A stretch of 64,000 nt of DNA from Ustilago trichophora. Its lineage: Eukaryota > Basidiomycota > Ustilaginomycetes > Ustilaginales > Ustilaginaceae. The translations under genes were made by a program, and so were the position numbers. The notes beneath the pieces were generated by a model, which saw only the letters and a list, made by a program, of their open reading frames with translations, was not told the origin of the DNA and searched no databases. Below, in pieces: positions 42,662 to 51,412 of the stretch. The DNA lies in assembly GCA_900323505.1 (NCBI GenBank), contig OOIN01000024.1:62001-126000 (forward strand), in the 5' to 3' direction. Position 1 is the stretch's first letter; each line of letters starts with the position of its first letter.

Positions 42662-43942
42662 ATGGCGCCCTCAGCCTCGACCTCGATAAACGCATCCAAC
42701 GGTCCAGACACAAAGTCGCGTCTTCTCCGCTTTACAGGACATCGAAACTTTCGCCAACGTCTCATTCTATCGCTCGTATCTCAACGGCCTGTACGAATTG
42801 ATTCGATTCGACCCGATTCTTCCAGTCCCGGTATTCGCGATTTCGAAGCCAACTTTCTTCGTCTCATCGAGAAAGTTACTAATGGATCCCACGTCGAAAT
42901 CTCTTACACCGGTACCTCAATTCTGCTTAAACCAGGCGTGATTTCTGGTGGCAAAGTCGTCCACGACTGCTCGCTGACCAGAGGTATCGGATACTGGTTG
43001 GAGTGGATGGTGGTCTTGGCGCCCTTTGCGAAAAAGGAGTTGTATTTGACGCTTAAAGGTGTGACGAATATGGACGGTGATTTAGGGGTAGATACGATCA
43101 GGACGGTTACTCTTCCGCATTTGTCGCTATTCTTGCCATTGGATTCTGTTTCGACGCTGGCAAGCTCGTTGGAATTGCGTATTGCAAAGAGGGGATCGGC
43201 ACCATTGGGTGGAGGAGAGGTGCATTTTCGTTGCCCTCTGATCAAGCATTTGTCCACGCTGAACTTCACCGCTCCAGGAAGGATCAAGAAGATTCGTGGA
43301 ATCGCCACTTCGACCAGGGTCAGTCCCCAAATGGCCAATAGGTTGATTGATTCGGCTCGATCCGTGTTGGGTCGGTACATTCCCGACTTGTATCTCTTTG
43401 CGGATGTTTATCGAGGTGAAGATTCGGGTAAGAGCCCAGGATTCGCTCTTACACTTCTTGCCACGTCGACTACAGGTGCCATCTACTCTGCCGAGGCAGC
43501 GAGTAAAGCAACCGACCCAGGATTGCCTGAAGACCTTGCCCAAACAGCTGCAAGGATGCTTCTCGAAGAAATTTCGGCAAGAGGATGCATCGATCGAGCC
43601 CATCAACCAATGACTCTGCTACTGATGGCATTGAGTCCACAGGATGTAGCCAAGTGTACTATGTCAGGATTGACGGCAAATGCTATACAGCTCATGAGGG
43701 ATGTTAAAGAAGCACTAGGGGTGAGTTTCAAGATCTCCCCCATCGCCACCGCCAACGAAGGGAACAGTTCAAATGCTGAACAAGGAGACGAAGAAGAAGA
43801 GAGAGAGGAAAGCGAAGAGGAAGACGAGATGGATCAAGGGACAAAGAGGAAAAAGGAGATTCTGGACAAGATTGCAAATCCAGACCAGTTCTCGGTCAGC
43901 TGTGTCGGAATCAACTTTGGCGGGTTTAAGAAGGTCGGTTAA
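42662..43942 (+). CDS. RCL1: RNA 3'-terminal phosphate cyclase-like protein RCL1
   Basis: Nucleolar SSU-processome protein; with the GTPase Bms1 it is needed for cleavage at site A2 and 18S rRNA maturation. Single exon, 426 residues from the ATG at 42662 (ACCATGG context); yeast Rcl1 is 367. Family signatures seen in order are RFTGHRNFRQRLILSLVSQ near the N terminus, FEANFLRLIEKVTNGS, the DCSLTRGIGYWLE segment, LGGGEVHF and MTLLLMALSPQDVAK. The fold is that of RtcA cyclases, but this branch is regarded as catalytically inactive. The extra length is a highly acidic Glu/Ser insertion near residues 370-410 before the conserved end SCVGINFGGFKKVG. Codon use is weakly biased. Confidence 0.94.
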   Translation: MAPSASTSINASNGPDTKSRLLRFTGHRNFRQRLILSLVSQRPVRIDSIRPDSSSPGIRDFEANFLRLIEKVTNGSHVEISYTGTSILLKPGVISGGKVVHDCSLTRGIGYWLEWMVVLAPFAKKELYLTLKGVTNMDGDLGVDTIRTVTLPHLSLFLPLDSVSTLASSLELRIAKRGSAPLGGGEVHFRCPLIKHLSTLNFTAPGRIKKIRGIATSTRVSPQMANRLIDSARSVLGRYIPDLYLFADVYRGEDSGKSPGFALTLLATSTTGAIYSAEAASKATDPGLPEDLAQTAARMLLEEISARGCIDRAHQPMTLLLMALSPQDVAKCTMSGLTANAIQLMRDVKEALGVSFKISPIATANEGNSSNAEQGDEEEEREESEEEDEMDQGTKRKKEILDKIANPDQFSVSCVGINFGGFKKVG

Positions 43943-44201
43943 CCTTCGGTCTTCTCTCTATAATAGAAGAGGTCTTGTACAATCTCATCGAAAAATTATC
44001 AAGGACGATCCCGAAAATAGTACTTGGTTGGACCGTTTATATACCCTACATCATGCAATGCATCTTTCGCATCAATCGAAATCGTATGTTGAATCCAGTG
44101 TGAACCTGTGAGCAAGACTCACAAGAAAGAGTGGTCAAAAAAAAAAAAGAAAAAAGAAGCAAAAGGAAACGATGGCAAAAAATAAAATAAAAAAACAGTT
44201 C

Positions 44202-44206
44202 AAAAA
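44202..44206 (-). terminator. RNA polymerase III terminator of tRNA-Lys
   Basis: On the minus strand the tRNA 3' end is followed, after five bases, by TTTTT, the normal Pol III stop signal. A second, longer T run follows at about 44189-44195 as a backup. Confidence 0.75.
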
Positions 44207-44211
44207 TCAAT

Positions 44212-44318
44212 CTCCCAACGTGGGGCTCGAACCCACGACATTCAGATGAACTCCGAGAATATACTCGGAAACCCTTGTTAGTAAGAGTCTGACGCTCTAC
44301 CGACTGAGCTAGCCGGGA
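44212..44318 (-). tRNA. tRNA-Lys (anticodon CUU) with a 34-nt intron
   Basis: All arms fold. The 7-bp acceptor stem is TCCCGGC/GTTGGGA with two G-U pairs. The D arm contains GCTAGCTCAGTCGGTAGAGC. The anticodon stem is TCAGA/TCTGA and the T arm GTGGG-TTCGAGC-CCCAC. The anticodon read at positions 34-36 is CTT (44285-44283). An intron at 44248-44281 interrupts the gene one base after the anticodon, the canonical site for tRNA splicing endonuclease. Internal A and B box promoters are present. Discriminator base is G; CCA is not encoded. Confidence 0.95.
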
Positions 44319-44769
44319 TGGAATTGTTGTCAAGAGACAGGCAAGTTGTGTATATGATCTGTAACCGATCGAAAACAGCTATAACCAAGGAAGCCGATTC
44401 GGTAGTCGGGAAGCGAGAGCGGCCGTGCATCGTTGGCGGCAAGCGAAGAATAAGACTTGAATAAAAGACTTGCATTCCTGTCTGCTTTCCACCACTTCTT
44501 CACCATTCAGTCACCAGACGAATTTCGAGCAAAGTAAGCAAGCTGGAGATAAACAAAGCAACCCATTCTGCTATCTTACCATTCGGAGAAAGAGTTTCGA
44601 GCTGCTTCGTCTTACTGGCGTCAAAACTTTCGCGGAGGGGGGAGCAAGTGCGAGCGGAAAGTCTGAGATTCAAAAGGGTGCTTTTGCGAAACTAGCAGCA
44701 GCTGCCAACGTTGACCGCAGCCACTCAAACTTGTTTTGGAGCCTCAGACGCTTTCGAACTCTTGCCAAC

Positions 44770-47301
44770 ATGTCCGACGTACTCGTATACTCCGGACCAG
44801 GAGTATCCACTTCGGCCCTCCACCACACGCTCAAAACGCTCCGCACGCTCCTTAACACGTACGATGTCAAGACGGTAGATGCCAAGACACTCGCTCTCGA
44901 TCCCTGGCAGAAAGGCACTGCGCTCGTCGTGATTCCTGGCGGCCGAGACTTGCCTTATGTCTCTGAGCTTTCTCGACCTTACACCCGCAACACTGATGGC
45001 AACTCTTCTTCCTCGGGCGGATCGCAACGCAATGCAGCCCAGGAAGTCCGCAATTACGTCGAGTCCGGTGGTAGCTTCCTCGGCATCTGCGCCGGTGCCT
45101 ACTACGCTTCTGGTCACTGCTCCTTTGAAAAGGATACCAACATGGAAGTCGACGGCTCGCGGCCCTTCCTACGCTTCTTCCCAGGCACTTGCCAAGGTAC
45201 GGTCTACCCTGGATTCGTGTACGAATCGGACAAGGGGGCACGCATCATCGACATCGAGCGTTCTGCCGAAATTGACCGCTGGAGATGCCATTACAACGGC
45301 GGAGGAGCTTTTATGAATGCAGACACATTCGCCGGGCAAGGCGTCGAAGTGCTGGCACGCTACGCTCCGACACAGCCGGAGGAATTGCGTCTGGATATCG
45401 ATTTGAATGGTGCGGGTGGAACGCAGAAGAGGCCCGACTATGCTGGACAGGCTGCGGTGGTGTTGAGCACCGTGGGACTGGGGAAAGCGTTGCTGTTTGG
45501 CACTCATCCGGAGTTTCCGCTCCTACCGAGCTCTACGCCGGTGCTGCTAGCGGAGAACGGAGGTGCACAGACGCAGGAGGATAAGGATAGGCAAGAGAGG
45601 GATGGCCACTTGAGGATGCACGAACAGAGACGGCTGCAGTGGATGCATGAGCTGTTTACGCAGAGGCTAGGACTGCGATCGGAGCTGCCACCGTGGGCGA
45701 TTGCGGCTCAGCCAAATGGTGCAGATGGTGCACGCAAGGTCGATGCGACAGGCACAGCGGTCGAGACAGACGAGCCCAAGCTGCAACCTATCTTCCTCGC
45801 CTCTCTCGGCAAGAACTCGGACCAGGTCACCGACGACATCGTCCGAAAGCTGGCAGCCGAGAAGTCGTCTTCAACTACCCATCTGGCCGGATTCGACAAA
45901 TGTGCAGTCCTCAATTCTGCCAGGGCTGCCAGTGTGAAGGACTCCAACGATGCGCTGCACTTCTTCTCTCGCGCAGACACGGAGAGCGTAAAAGAAGCAA
46001 AAGGGCTCTGCTCTTCCGCCGACTACGATGCCTTTTCAAAACCCATCATCCCATCGGACCCTTCAGAGGCGGAAACAAATCAAGACAAGGAGGTCGACCT
46101 CGACTCTGTACCCAAATACATCCTTGTCTGTAAGCAAGATCAAGCCTCAAGACCCTCTGCTGACCTTTTACCGTATTGGAACATCGTCGAGTACGAAAAG
46201 TTCTTGTTGCACTTCCGAGAGGCGAATCTGCAGAAAGAACAGATCAAGGAACAGGGACATTGGTCAACTTGGCGTGCGCCGTTTGACCCGTTCAATCCCT
46301 TCTCCTTCTCTTCCGCTCCGTTGGAAGAGGAGTATCGATTTGGAACACCCATGCTGTACAGTCAGATGGTGACATCGACCCAAACGATGCTGGACAAAAA
46401 CTTCCGTCTGCTCTCTGCGCTTCCTGTGGGAACGACGTTCTTTGCTACCCAGCAGATGAGCGGTCGTGGTCGTGGTGGCAATCGATGGATCTCGCCCAAA
46501 GGCTGCCTACAGTTCTCGACTGTCTTCCGCGTCCCCGTTTCGATGGCGAGCAAGACCGTTTTCCTCCAATATCTCTCTGGGCTCGCTGTTGTCGAAGGCA
46601 TCCGCTTAGCCCTTGGTGACAGCGCCGCAGCCCAATCGGTCGCCGACAAAGTCCGCATCAAATGGCCCAACGACATCTATGCCGAGATCCCGCCCGTTGA
46701 CGAGACCACGGAAAGAGCCAAAACTGCGACCTTCGAACTCGACGGAAAGCGATACGCCAAGCTCGGTGGCATTCTCGTCAACTCGCAGTTCAGCGGTGGA
46801 AGCGAGTTCGTCCTCATCTCTGGGTGCGGTGTCAACTGTCTTAATCCTCGCCCGACTACCTCGGTCTCTGACCTAATCTCGATTCACAACTCGACCGCAG
46901 AGACCAGTGATCAGCTGGATCAGATTTCGCAGGAGAAATTGGCAGGTGCCATTCTTTCGACGTTTGACTCGATCTGGAAAGTCTTTATGCGCCACAGTGG
47001 CGATTTTAGACCTTTTGTCGACAGATATCGGCAAATCTGGCTGCATAGCGACCAGGAAACCACTTTGACCTCGGATGCGATTCGCCAGAGTGGTGCGGGA
47101 GACGAGGAGAGCGTAAGAATCGTTGGTATCTCTTCGGACTATGGTCTTCTGCAGGCGGTGCCAAGGACAAGCAACGTTCATGCCAAGGATGCAAAGGCTT
47201 GGGGGGATAGCGAGGATTCAAAAGCTGGTGGTATCATTCAACTTCAGCCGGATGGCAATTCGTTTGATATGCTGCAGAATTTGGTCAAGCGCAAGGTGTA
47301 G
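44770..47301 (+). CDS. BPL1: Biotin--protein ligase (holocarboxylase synthetase)
   Basis: Attaches biotin to acetyl-CoA and pyruvate carboxylases through biotinyl-AMP. Single exon, 843 residues from the ATG at 44770; yeast Bpl1 is about 690. The N-terminal part (about 1-290) is the class I glutamine-amidotransferase-like domain of fungal BPLs, with the elbow GICAGAYY (Cys107). The C-terminal catalytic domain has the biotinyl-AMP loop GRGRGGN at 565-571 and KWPNDIY from Lys631. A conserved GVNCLNPRPT segment follows, and then the small C-terminal domain. The frame is open for 100 codons upstream without an ATG (see findings). Transcription is divergent from the tRNA-Lys gene. Confidence 0.94.
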   Translation: MSDVLVYSGPGVSTSALHHTLKTLRTLLNTYDVKTVDAKTLALDPWQKGTALVVIPGGRDLPYVSELSRPYTRNTDGNSSSSGGSQRNAAQEVRNYVESGGSFLGICAGAYYASGHCSFEKDTNMEVDGSRPFLRFFPGTCQGTVYPGFVYESDKGARIIDIERSAEIDRWRCHYNGGGAFMNADTFAGQGVEVLARYAPTQPEELRLDIDLNGAGGTQKRPDYAGQAAVVLSTVGLGKALLFGTHPEFPLLPSSTPVLLAENGGAQTQEDKDRQERDGHLRMHEQRRLQWMHELFTQRLGLRSELPPWAIAAQPNGADGARKVDATGTAVETDEPKLQPIFLASLGKNSDQVTDDIVRKLAAEKSSSTTHLAGFDKCAVLNSARAASVKDSNDALHFFSRADTESVKEAKGLCSSADYDAFSKPIIPSDPSEAETNQDKEVDLDSVPKYILVCKQDQASRPSADLLPYWNIVEYEKFLLHFREANLQKEQIKEQGHWSTWRAPFDPFNPFSFSSAPLEEEYRFGTPMLYSQMVTSTQTMLDKNFRLLSALPVGTTFFATQQMSGRGRGGNRWISPKGCLQFSTVFRVPVSMASKTVFLQYLSGLAVVEGIRLALGDSAAAQSVADKVRIKWPNDIYAEIPPVDETTERAKTATFELDGKRYAKLGGILVNSQFSGGSEFVLISGCGVNCLNPRPTTSVSDLISIHNSTAETSDQLDQISQEKLAGAILSTFDSIWKVFMRHSGDFRPFVDRYRQIWLHSDQETTLTSDAIRQSGAGDEESVRIVGISSDYGLLQAVPRTSNVHAKDAKAWGDSEDSKAGGIIQLQPDGNSFDMLQNLVKRKV

Positions 47302-47869
47302 CTTTTGTCATTCTTTATCAGTGTGTGATGCAATGTATCCTGGAATGGAATCAAAGTCATGAGAGGACGCAAAGGAGTGCATGTGCAAATGCAATTGCTG
47401 TAATGTTGTATGTGAGTAGGGGGGCGAATTTGGAGAAAGGTGTCAGATTTCAAGGTTTGTGTCTCTGGCACCGCCTGGAAGCTCGCCGTGCGCCGTGGAA
47501 GGCGAGAGAGAAGGCGACGTGGAAAGCAAAGCAGAGTGTGTGTGGAGGGACACTGCGTCTGTGTGTGTGTTTGTGTGATGTGTGTGAAAAATGTCCAACA
47601 AATTAGAACTGCACTGGCTGTGTGCCTGAATCAAACAGGCTCGTGCGTTTGATGAGGTTCTTCGTGCAGCTCTCAAAAGCGACAAGGCGCTCACGACATC
47701 TTTCTTCCCCCGTCTTCATTCTCATTATCACCACACCGACCTATCCTGCAGTCCGACTTCGATAAACCTCGGCGTATTGCAATCGACGGACATCCACAAC
47801 TTTTCACAAGCACAAAGTTTCCCCCTTTCACTCCCCAAACGCACGGCGGATCCTCGCGCACAAACAGCA
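47302..47869. other. BPL1 3' region and GET3 promoter
   Basis: 568 bases with degenerate (TG)n repeats around 47537-47585 and a C/T- and CA-rich leader before GET3. No gene was recognised. Confidence 0.5.
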
Positions 47870-48868
47870 ATGTCGACAGCAGTCGTAGAGGACGCCCTGG
47901 CGCCGACTCTTCAGAACATCTTGGATCAAAAGACGCTCAAATGGCTCTTTGTCGGTGGTAAAGGTGGTGTGGGTAAGACGACCACTTCGTGTTCGCTTGC
48001 GATTCAGCTTTCGAAAGTTCGCGAGTCGGTTCTTCTCATCTCTACCGATCCTGCGCACAACCTTTCGGATGCATTTGGACAAAAATTCGGCAAAGAGGCA
48101 ACAAAAGTCAACGGATTCGAGAATCTTTCGGCGATGGAGATTGATCCCAACTCTAGCATTCAGGAGATGATCGAACAGTCTGATTCTTCGGGAGGAGCGA
48201 TGGGATCTATGATGCAGGATCTTGCATTTGCCATTCCCGGTGTTGATGAGGCTATGGGATTCGCAGAGATCATGAAGCATGTCAAGAGCATGGAGTATAG
48301 CGTTATTGTTTTTGACACTGCTCCTACTGGTCATACTTTGCGATTCCTCTCGTTCCCGTCTGTGCTGGAAAAGGCGTTGGCCAAATTCAGCACCTTGGGA
48401 CGTAGCCTGGGGCCCATGCTAGGCCAATTCCAATCGATGCTCGGTGGAGGAGCCAACAATCAAGAAGACATGTTTGCCAAGCTCGAAAGCATGCGCGAAG
48501 TCATCACCGAAGTCAACACCCAATTCAAGGATCCGGAAAAGACGACATTCGTCTGCGTATGCATTGCCGAATTCCTCTCACTCTACGAAACCGAACGTCT
48601 TATCCAGGAATTGACACAGTACGAGATTGATACACACGCAATTGTGTGTAACCAGTTGCTGTATCCGAAAAAGGGCGCCAACTGTCAGCATTGCACGGTG
48701 AGAAAACAGATGCAGGACAAGTATCTGAACGAGATGATGGAGTTGTACGAGGACGATTTCCACATTGTCAAGATGCCACTGTTGACAGAGGAGGTGAGAG
48801 GGACGGAAAAATTGAAGAGCTTCAGTAGGTTTTTGGTCGAGCCCTATGTGCCTCCGACTGACGACTAG
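47870..48868 (+). CDS. GET3: ATPase GET3 (ASNA1/TRC40), tail-anchored protein targeting
   Basis: Cytosolic homodimeric ATPase that captures tail-anchored membrane proteins and delivers them to the Get1/Get2 receptor at the ER. Single exon, 332 residues from the ATG at 47870; family members are 320-360. The deviant Walker A loop [10 protein letters not shown] starts at residue 29, with the intermonomer signature Lys31. Switch I reads [13 protein letters not shown], and a [12 protein letters not shown] segment is present. The hydrophobic, Met-rich substrate-groove helices lie around residues 100-210. The zinc-binding CxxC that joins the dimer is Cys272-x2-Cys275 (NCQHC). All functional motifs are intact. 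Confidence 0.97.
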   Translation: MSTAVVEDALAPTLQNILDQKTLKWLFVGGKGGVGKTTTSCSLAIQLSKVRESVLLISTDPAHNLSDAFGQKFGKEATKVNGFENLSAMEIDPNSSIQEMIEQSDSSGGAMGSMMQDLAFAIPGVDEAMGFAEIMKHVKSMEYSVIVFDTAPTGHTLRFLSFPSVLEKALAKFSTLGRSLGPMLGQFQSMLGGGANNQEDMFAKLESMREVITEVNTQFKDPEKTTFVCVCIAEFLSLYETERLIQELTQYEIDTHAIVCNQLLYPKKGANCQHCTVRKQMQDKYLNEMMELYEDDFHIVKMPLLTEEVRGTEKLKSFSRFLVEPYVPPTDD

Positions 48869-49120
48869 GGATGGGGGGCTTGATTACATGTATTTAGTCT
48901 TGTGCTTGTCATTTGATGCAACTTGAGAAAGCATATTTTACTTCAAGTAGTACATGTACTCCTTTTGAGGGCATACGGCAAAGCAATGAGCATCCTTGAC
49001 CCGAGAGGCGGAGTGTCCTCTGCATCTGGTTGTAGCGTAGGATTTTGAGCCACGGTGTTAGGACGATCTGTCGAATACTTTGAGGCAATCCGCACGGATC
49101 AACGGCATCAGCTGTAAGAA

Positions 49121-49176
49121 GAGAAAGAAAAAGAGAAAGAAAAAGAGAAAGAAAAAGAGAAAGAAAAAGAGAAAGA
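49121..49176 (+). repeat. 12-bp tandem repeat GAGAAAGAAAAA
   Basis: Four perfect head-to-tail copies of a 12-base purine unit (49121-49168) and most of a fifth, all A and G on the plus strand. The perfect copies suggest recent slippage expansion. Confidence 0.95.
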
Positions 49177-49670
49177 GAGGTCGACCGGAGAATTTCTAGC
49201 TTGCAACCCATTTTTGCCTGGATTTTGTGGCCTCTTTCTTGTGTTTCTACACAAAGCTTGCTCGGCGGCTGTTAGGCATCATAAGGTGCAGTACGTATTG
49301 TAGTTGGACTGAATCGGAAAAGAGTGCCGGTGTGTGTGGCTCTCTCCTATCTCGTGCCTTCCACATCCTGTGCCGTGTTGTCGAGGTCGCGCTCATGAAC
49401 GAGCAGCAAAAGTTGTACAGTAACTTGACAGTCGCTGCACATACCATAAAGTGGAAAAGACGAGGTTGGAGGGAGGGGATCTCACTTGATGCGCTGTGGG
49501 GGGTTTGACAGCTTGCATCGGCCGAAAGCCCCTTGGCTACCGAGTTAGATTTGCCAGCATGGGATGCTTTGAATTTATAATATCACCGATGGTGACCCGC
49601 AGCCACATCATATGTAAGGCTAGTTCATGAAAAAGGGCTTGCAAATCACAATGCGCTTGTGTTGCACTGC

Positions 49671-49700
49671 CTCACCTCACCTCACCTCACCTCGTCTCGT
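49671..49700 (+). repeat. CTCAC/CTCGT pentanucleotide repeat
   Basis: Four CTCAC units directly followed by two CTCGT units. A small microsatellite with no evident function. Confidence 0.9.
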
Positions 49701-49903
49701 TTCTGAAAGGTGTTGGTCCAACTCATTTGTACAGTAATCACACGTCTGCATGTGCGTGTGTCAATGCGAGCTTGAACTTTGCCGCTGCGTCTATCGTCTG
49801 ACGAGACTACTGTGTCCCAATTTTCATGCGAATCCAAGCTTTGACACGCTCTTTCTCCCAAACATCAACTGTTGCAAAGTGTTCAACACTACCTCGCACT
49901 GTG

Positions 49904-49995
49904 TACAGTACAGTACACGGCCAGAGAATCATCCACAGCAAAAACAAGTGTGATAGCAAAGCACCTACCAACATTTCTTACTGTACTGTACTGTA
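49904..49995. repeat. Inverted repeat with TACAGTA arms
   Basis: Arms 49904-49916 and 49983-49995 are perfect 13-bp reverse complements built from overlapping TACAG/CTGTA units, separated by 66 bases. Each arm is itself nearly a tandem pentamer. A protein-binding site pair or a weak hairpin is possible. Confidence 0.8.
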
Positions 49996-50344
49996 GTTAG
50001 TGGAGGTGACTTGTGCCAGACGGCCGCAGTGATACCGTCCAAAAAGGAAAAAAAAAGAAAAAAAGAAAAAAAGAAAAAAGAAAAGAAAAGAAAAGTGTTG
50101 GTTTCTGAGCTTGCGTCGGCATAGTAGAGCCGCTTTGTTGTGCTTTGTGTGCTGTGGAATGATGAGCTGTGTTCTTTGCTAGTCTGTACGCCGTGAGCAC
50201 ACGGCTCTCGCGCTAACTTTGCTGCTGACACCCTTTTTGGCCAATGAGGTGGAGAGACGCAGCAAAAGAAAGAGAAAGAGGTAGCACACTGCCAAATGGC
50301 TCAAAAATTCAACACTGAATACTGAGCGTTCCACTTCATGTGTC

Positions 50345-50348
<4 letters not shown>

Positions 50349-50375
<27 letters not shown>
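50349..50375 (+). repeat. Poly(T) tract, 27 nt
   Basis: Uninterrupted run of 27 T, about 1 kb upstream of the KHD4 start codon and just before the C/T-rich leader-like region. Such tracts exclude nucleosomes in fungal promoters. Confidence 0.9.
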
Positions 50376-50381
<6 letters not shown>

Positions 50382-51412
50382 CATTTCTGACTTTTTTTTT
50401 CTTCCCCTTTTTCACCCTCCGATCACCGTCAACTGTAGCATAGCGCTTCCTGAAGCCACTTTCTTCTTCTCCTCTCTCTCTCTCCCTCCCCCCTCTCTCA
50501 CGATCCCCACCAACATAACCACCACCGATTCAACCACCTCAACACCTCCTTGACACAACTGTCGAGGTGAATTATCATCAACAAAAAAATCCTGTTCATA
50601 CCCCAGAGTTGACGCTCCTCTCCCCACTTCCCTTTTCTCGTACTTCCGCGTGCTTCGGCTCCCTCCTTCCAGGCTTTTCTCGCATTCATCTATACCTCTC
50701 TCTCTCTCTCCCTCTCCCCTTGCAATCAGGTCGTTGCTTCTCTTCTTCTCTTTGCACTGGATCTCTGCACTCGCCTGGTCTCTCAACTGATCGAACTGGT
50801 CTCGAACAGCTGGCTGGCTATAGTTTTTCTTTTCGGTCACCTTTCGCCTTCGCCATAATCTCTTCCTATCATCGCTTCTCTTTCTCAACTTCGACCTCAG
50901 CACATCCACTTGCCTCGCGCATCGACCGTCAACTGCAAGCGGGCTTATAGCCAAGCGCTTCTCTACATCGCACAACCTAGATTAGAAGCTTGAACTCAGC
51001 TCGATCCGTAGTGTACGCCAATATCCACCCCTTCAACTGCGGTCATTGCTTTGCCAGTCTTGATCGATCCACGCCACTTCATGCTTTCACGTCGCCTCTG
51101 AAACTGCATCGACAGCTGTATTCCCCACTCATCTCCCAAGATACCTCGACCTGCTCATTTCACCGGATATACCCCCGTTCCAACCTACATCGACTACCCT
51201 TGACGCCAATCTCTTGATCCCCAAGCCTTCTTTCTTCAAACATCGGTCTTCTACGTCCGATCTGCTTTCATCTTTATCGATCGCCTAGTCAGCGTCTTTC
51301 AAACCTCTTGCGAATCCTCAAGCTCCAAGTCCTTTAGGACCTCTTGCTATTTGAAGCTCTGGCACTGCAACTCATAGCGGTCCAGACTTCTGCATACCTC
51401 TTTTTCGTCAAG

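Larger units (their letters stand above)
43943..44769. other. Region between RCL1 and BPL1, containing a tRNA gene
   Basis: It holds the RCL1 3' UTR, an A-rich stretch at about 44138-44206, the minus-strand tRNA-Lys gene (44212-44318) and the BPL1 leader. The 300 bases before the BPL1 ATG are open in the BPL1 frame but contain no in-frame ATG. Confidence 0.6.
48869..51412. other. Repeat-rich intergenic region between GET3 and KHD4
   Basis: 2.5 kb with no convincing protein or RNA gene. It contains a 12-base tandem repeat (49121-49176), CTCAC/CTCGT pentamers (49671-49700), a cluster of TACTGTA/TACAGTA motifs including an inverted repeat (49904-49995), an A/G-rich stretch at 50042-50095 and a 27-nt T run (50349-50375). 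From about 50400 onward it is C/T-rich and looks like the long KHD4 promoter and 5' leader, with a short upstream ORF at 51081-51101. Confidence 0.6.
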
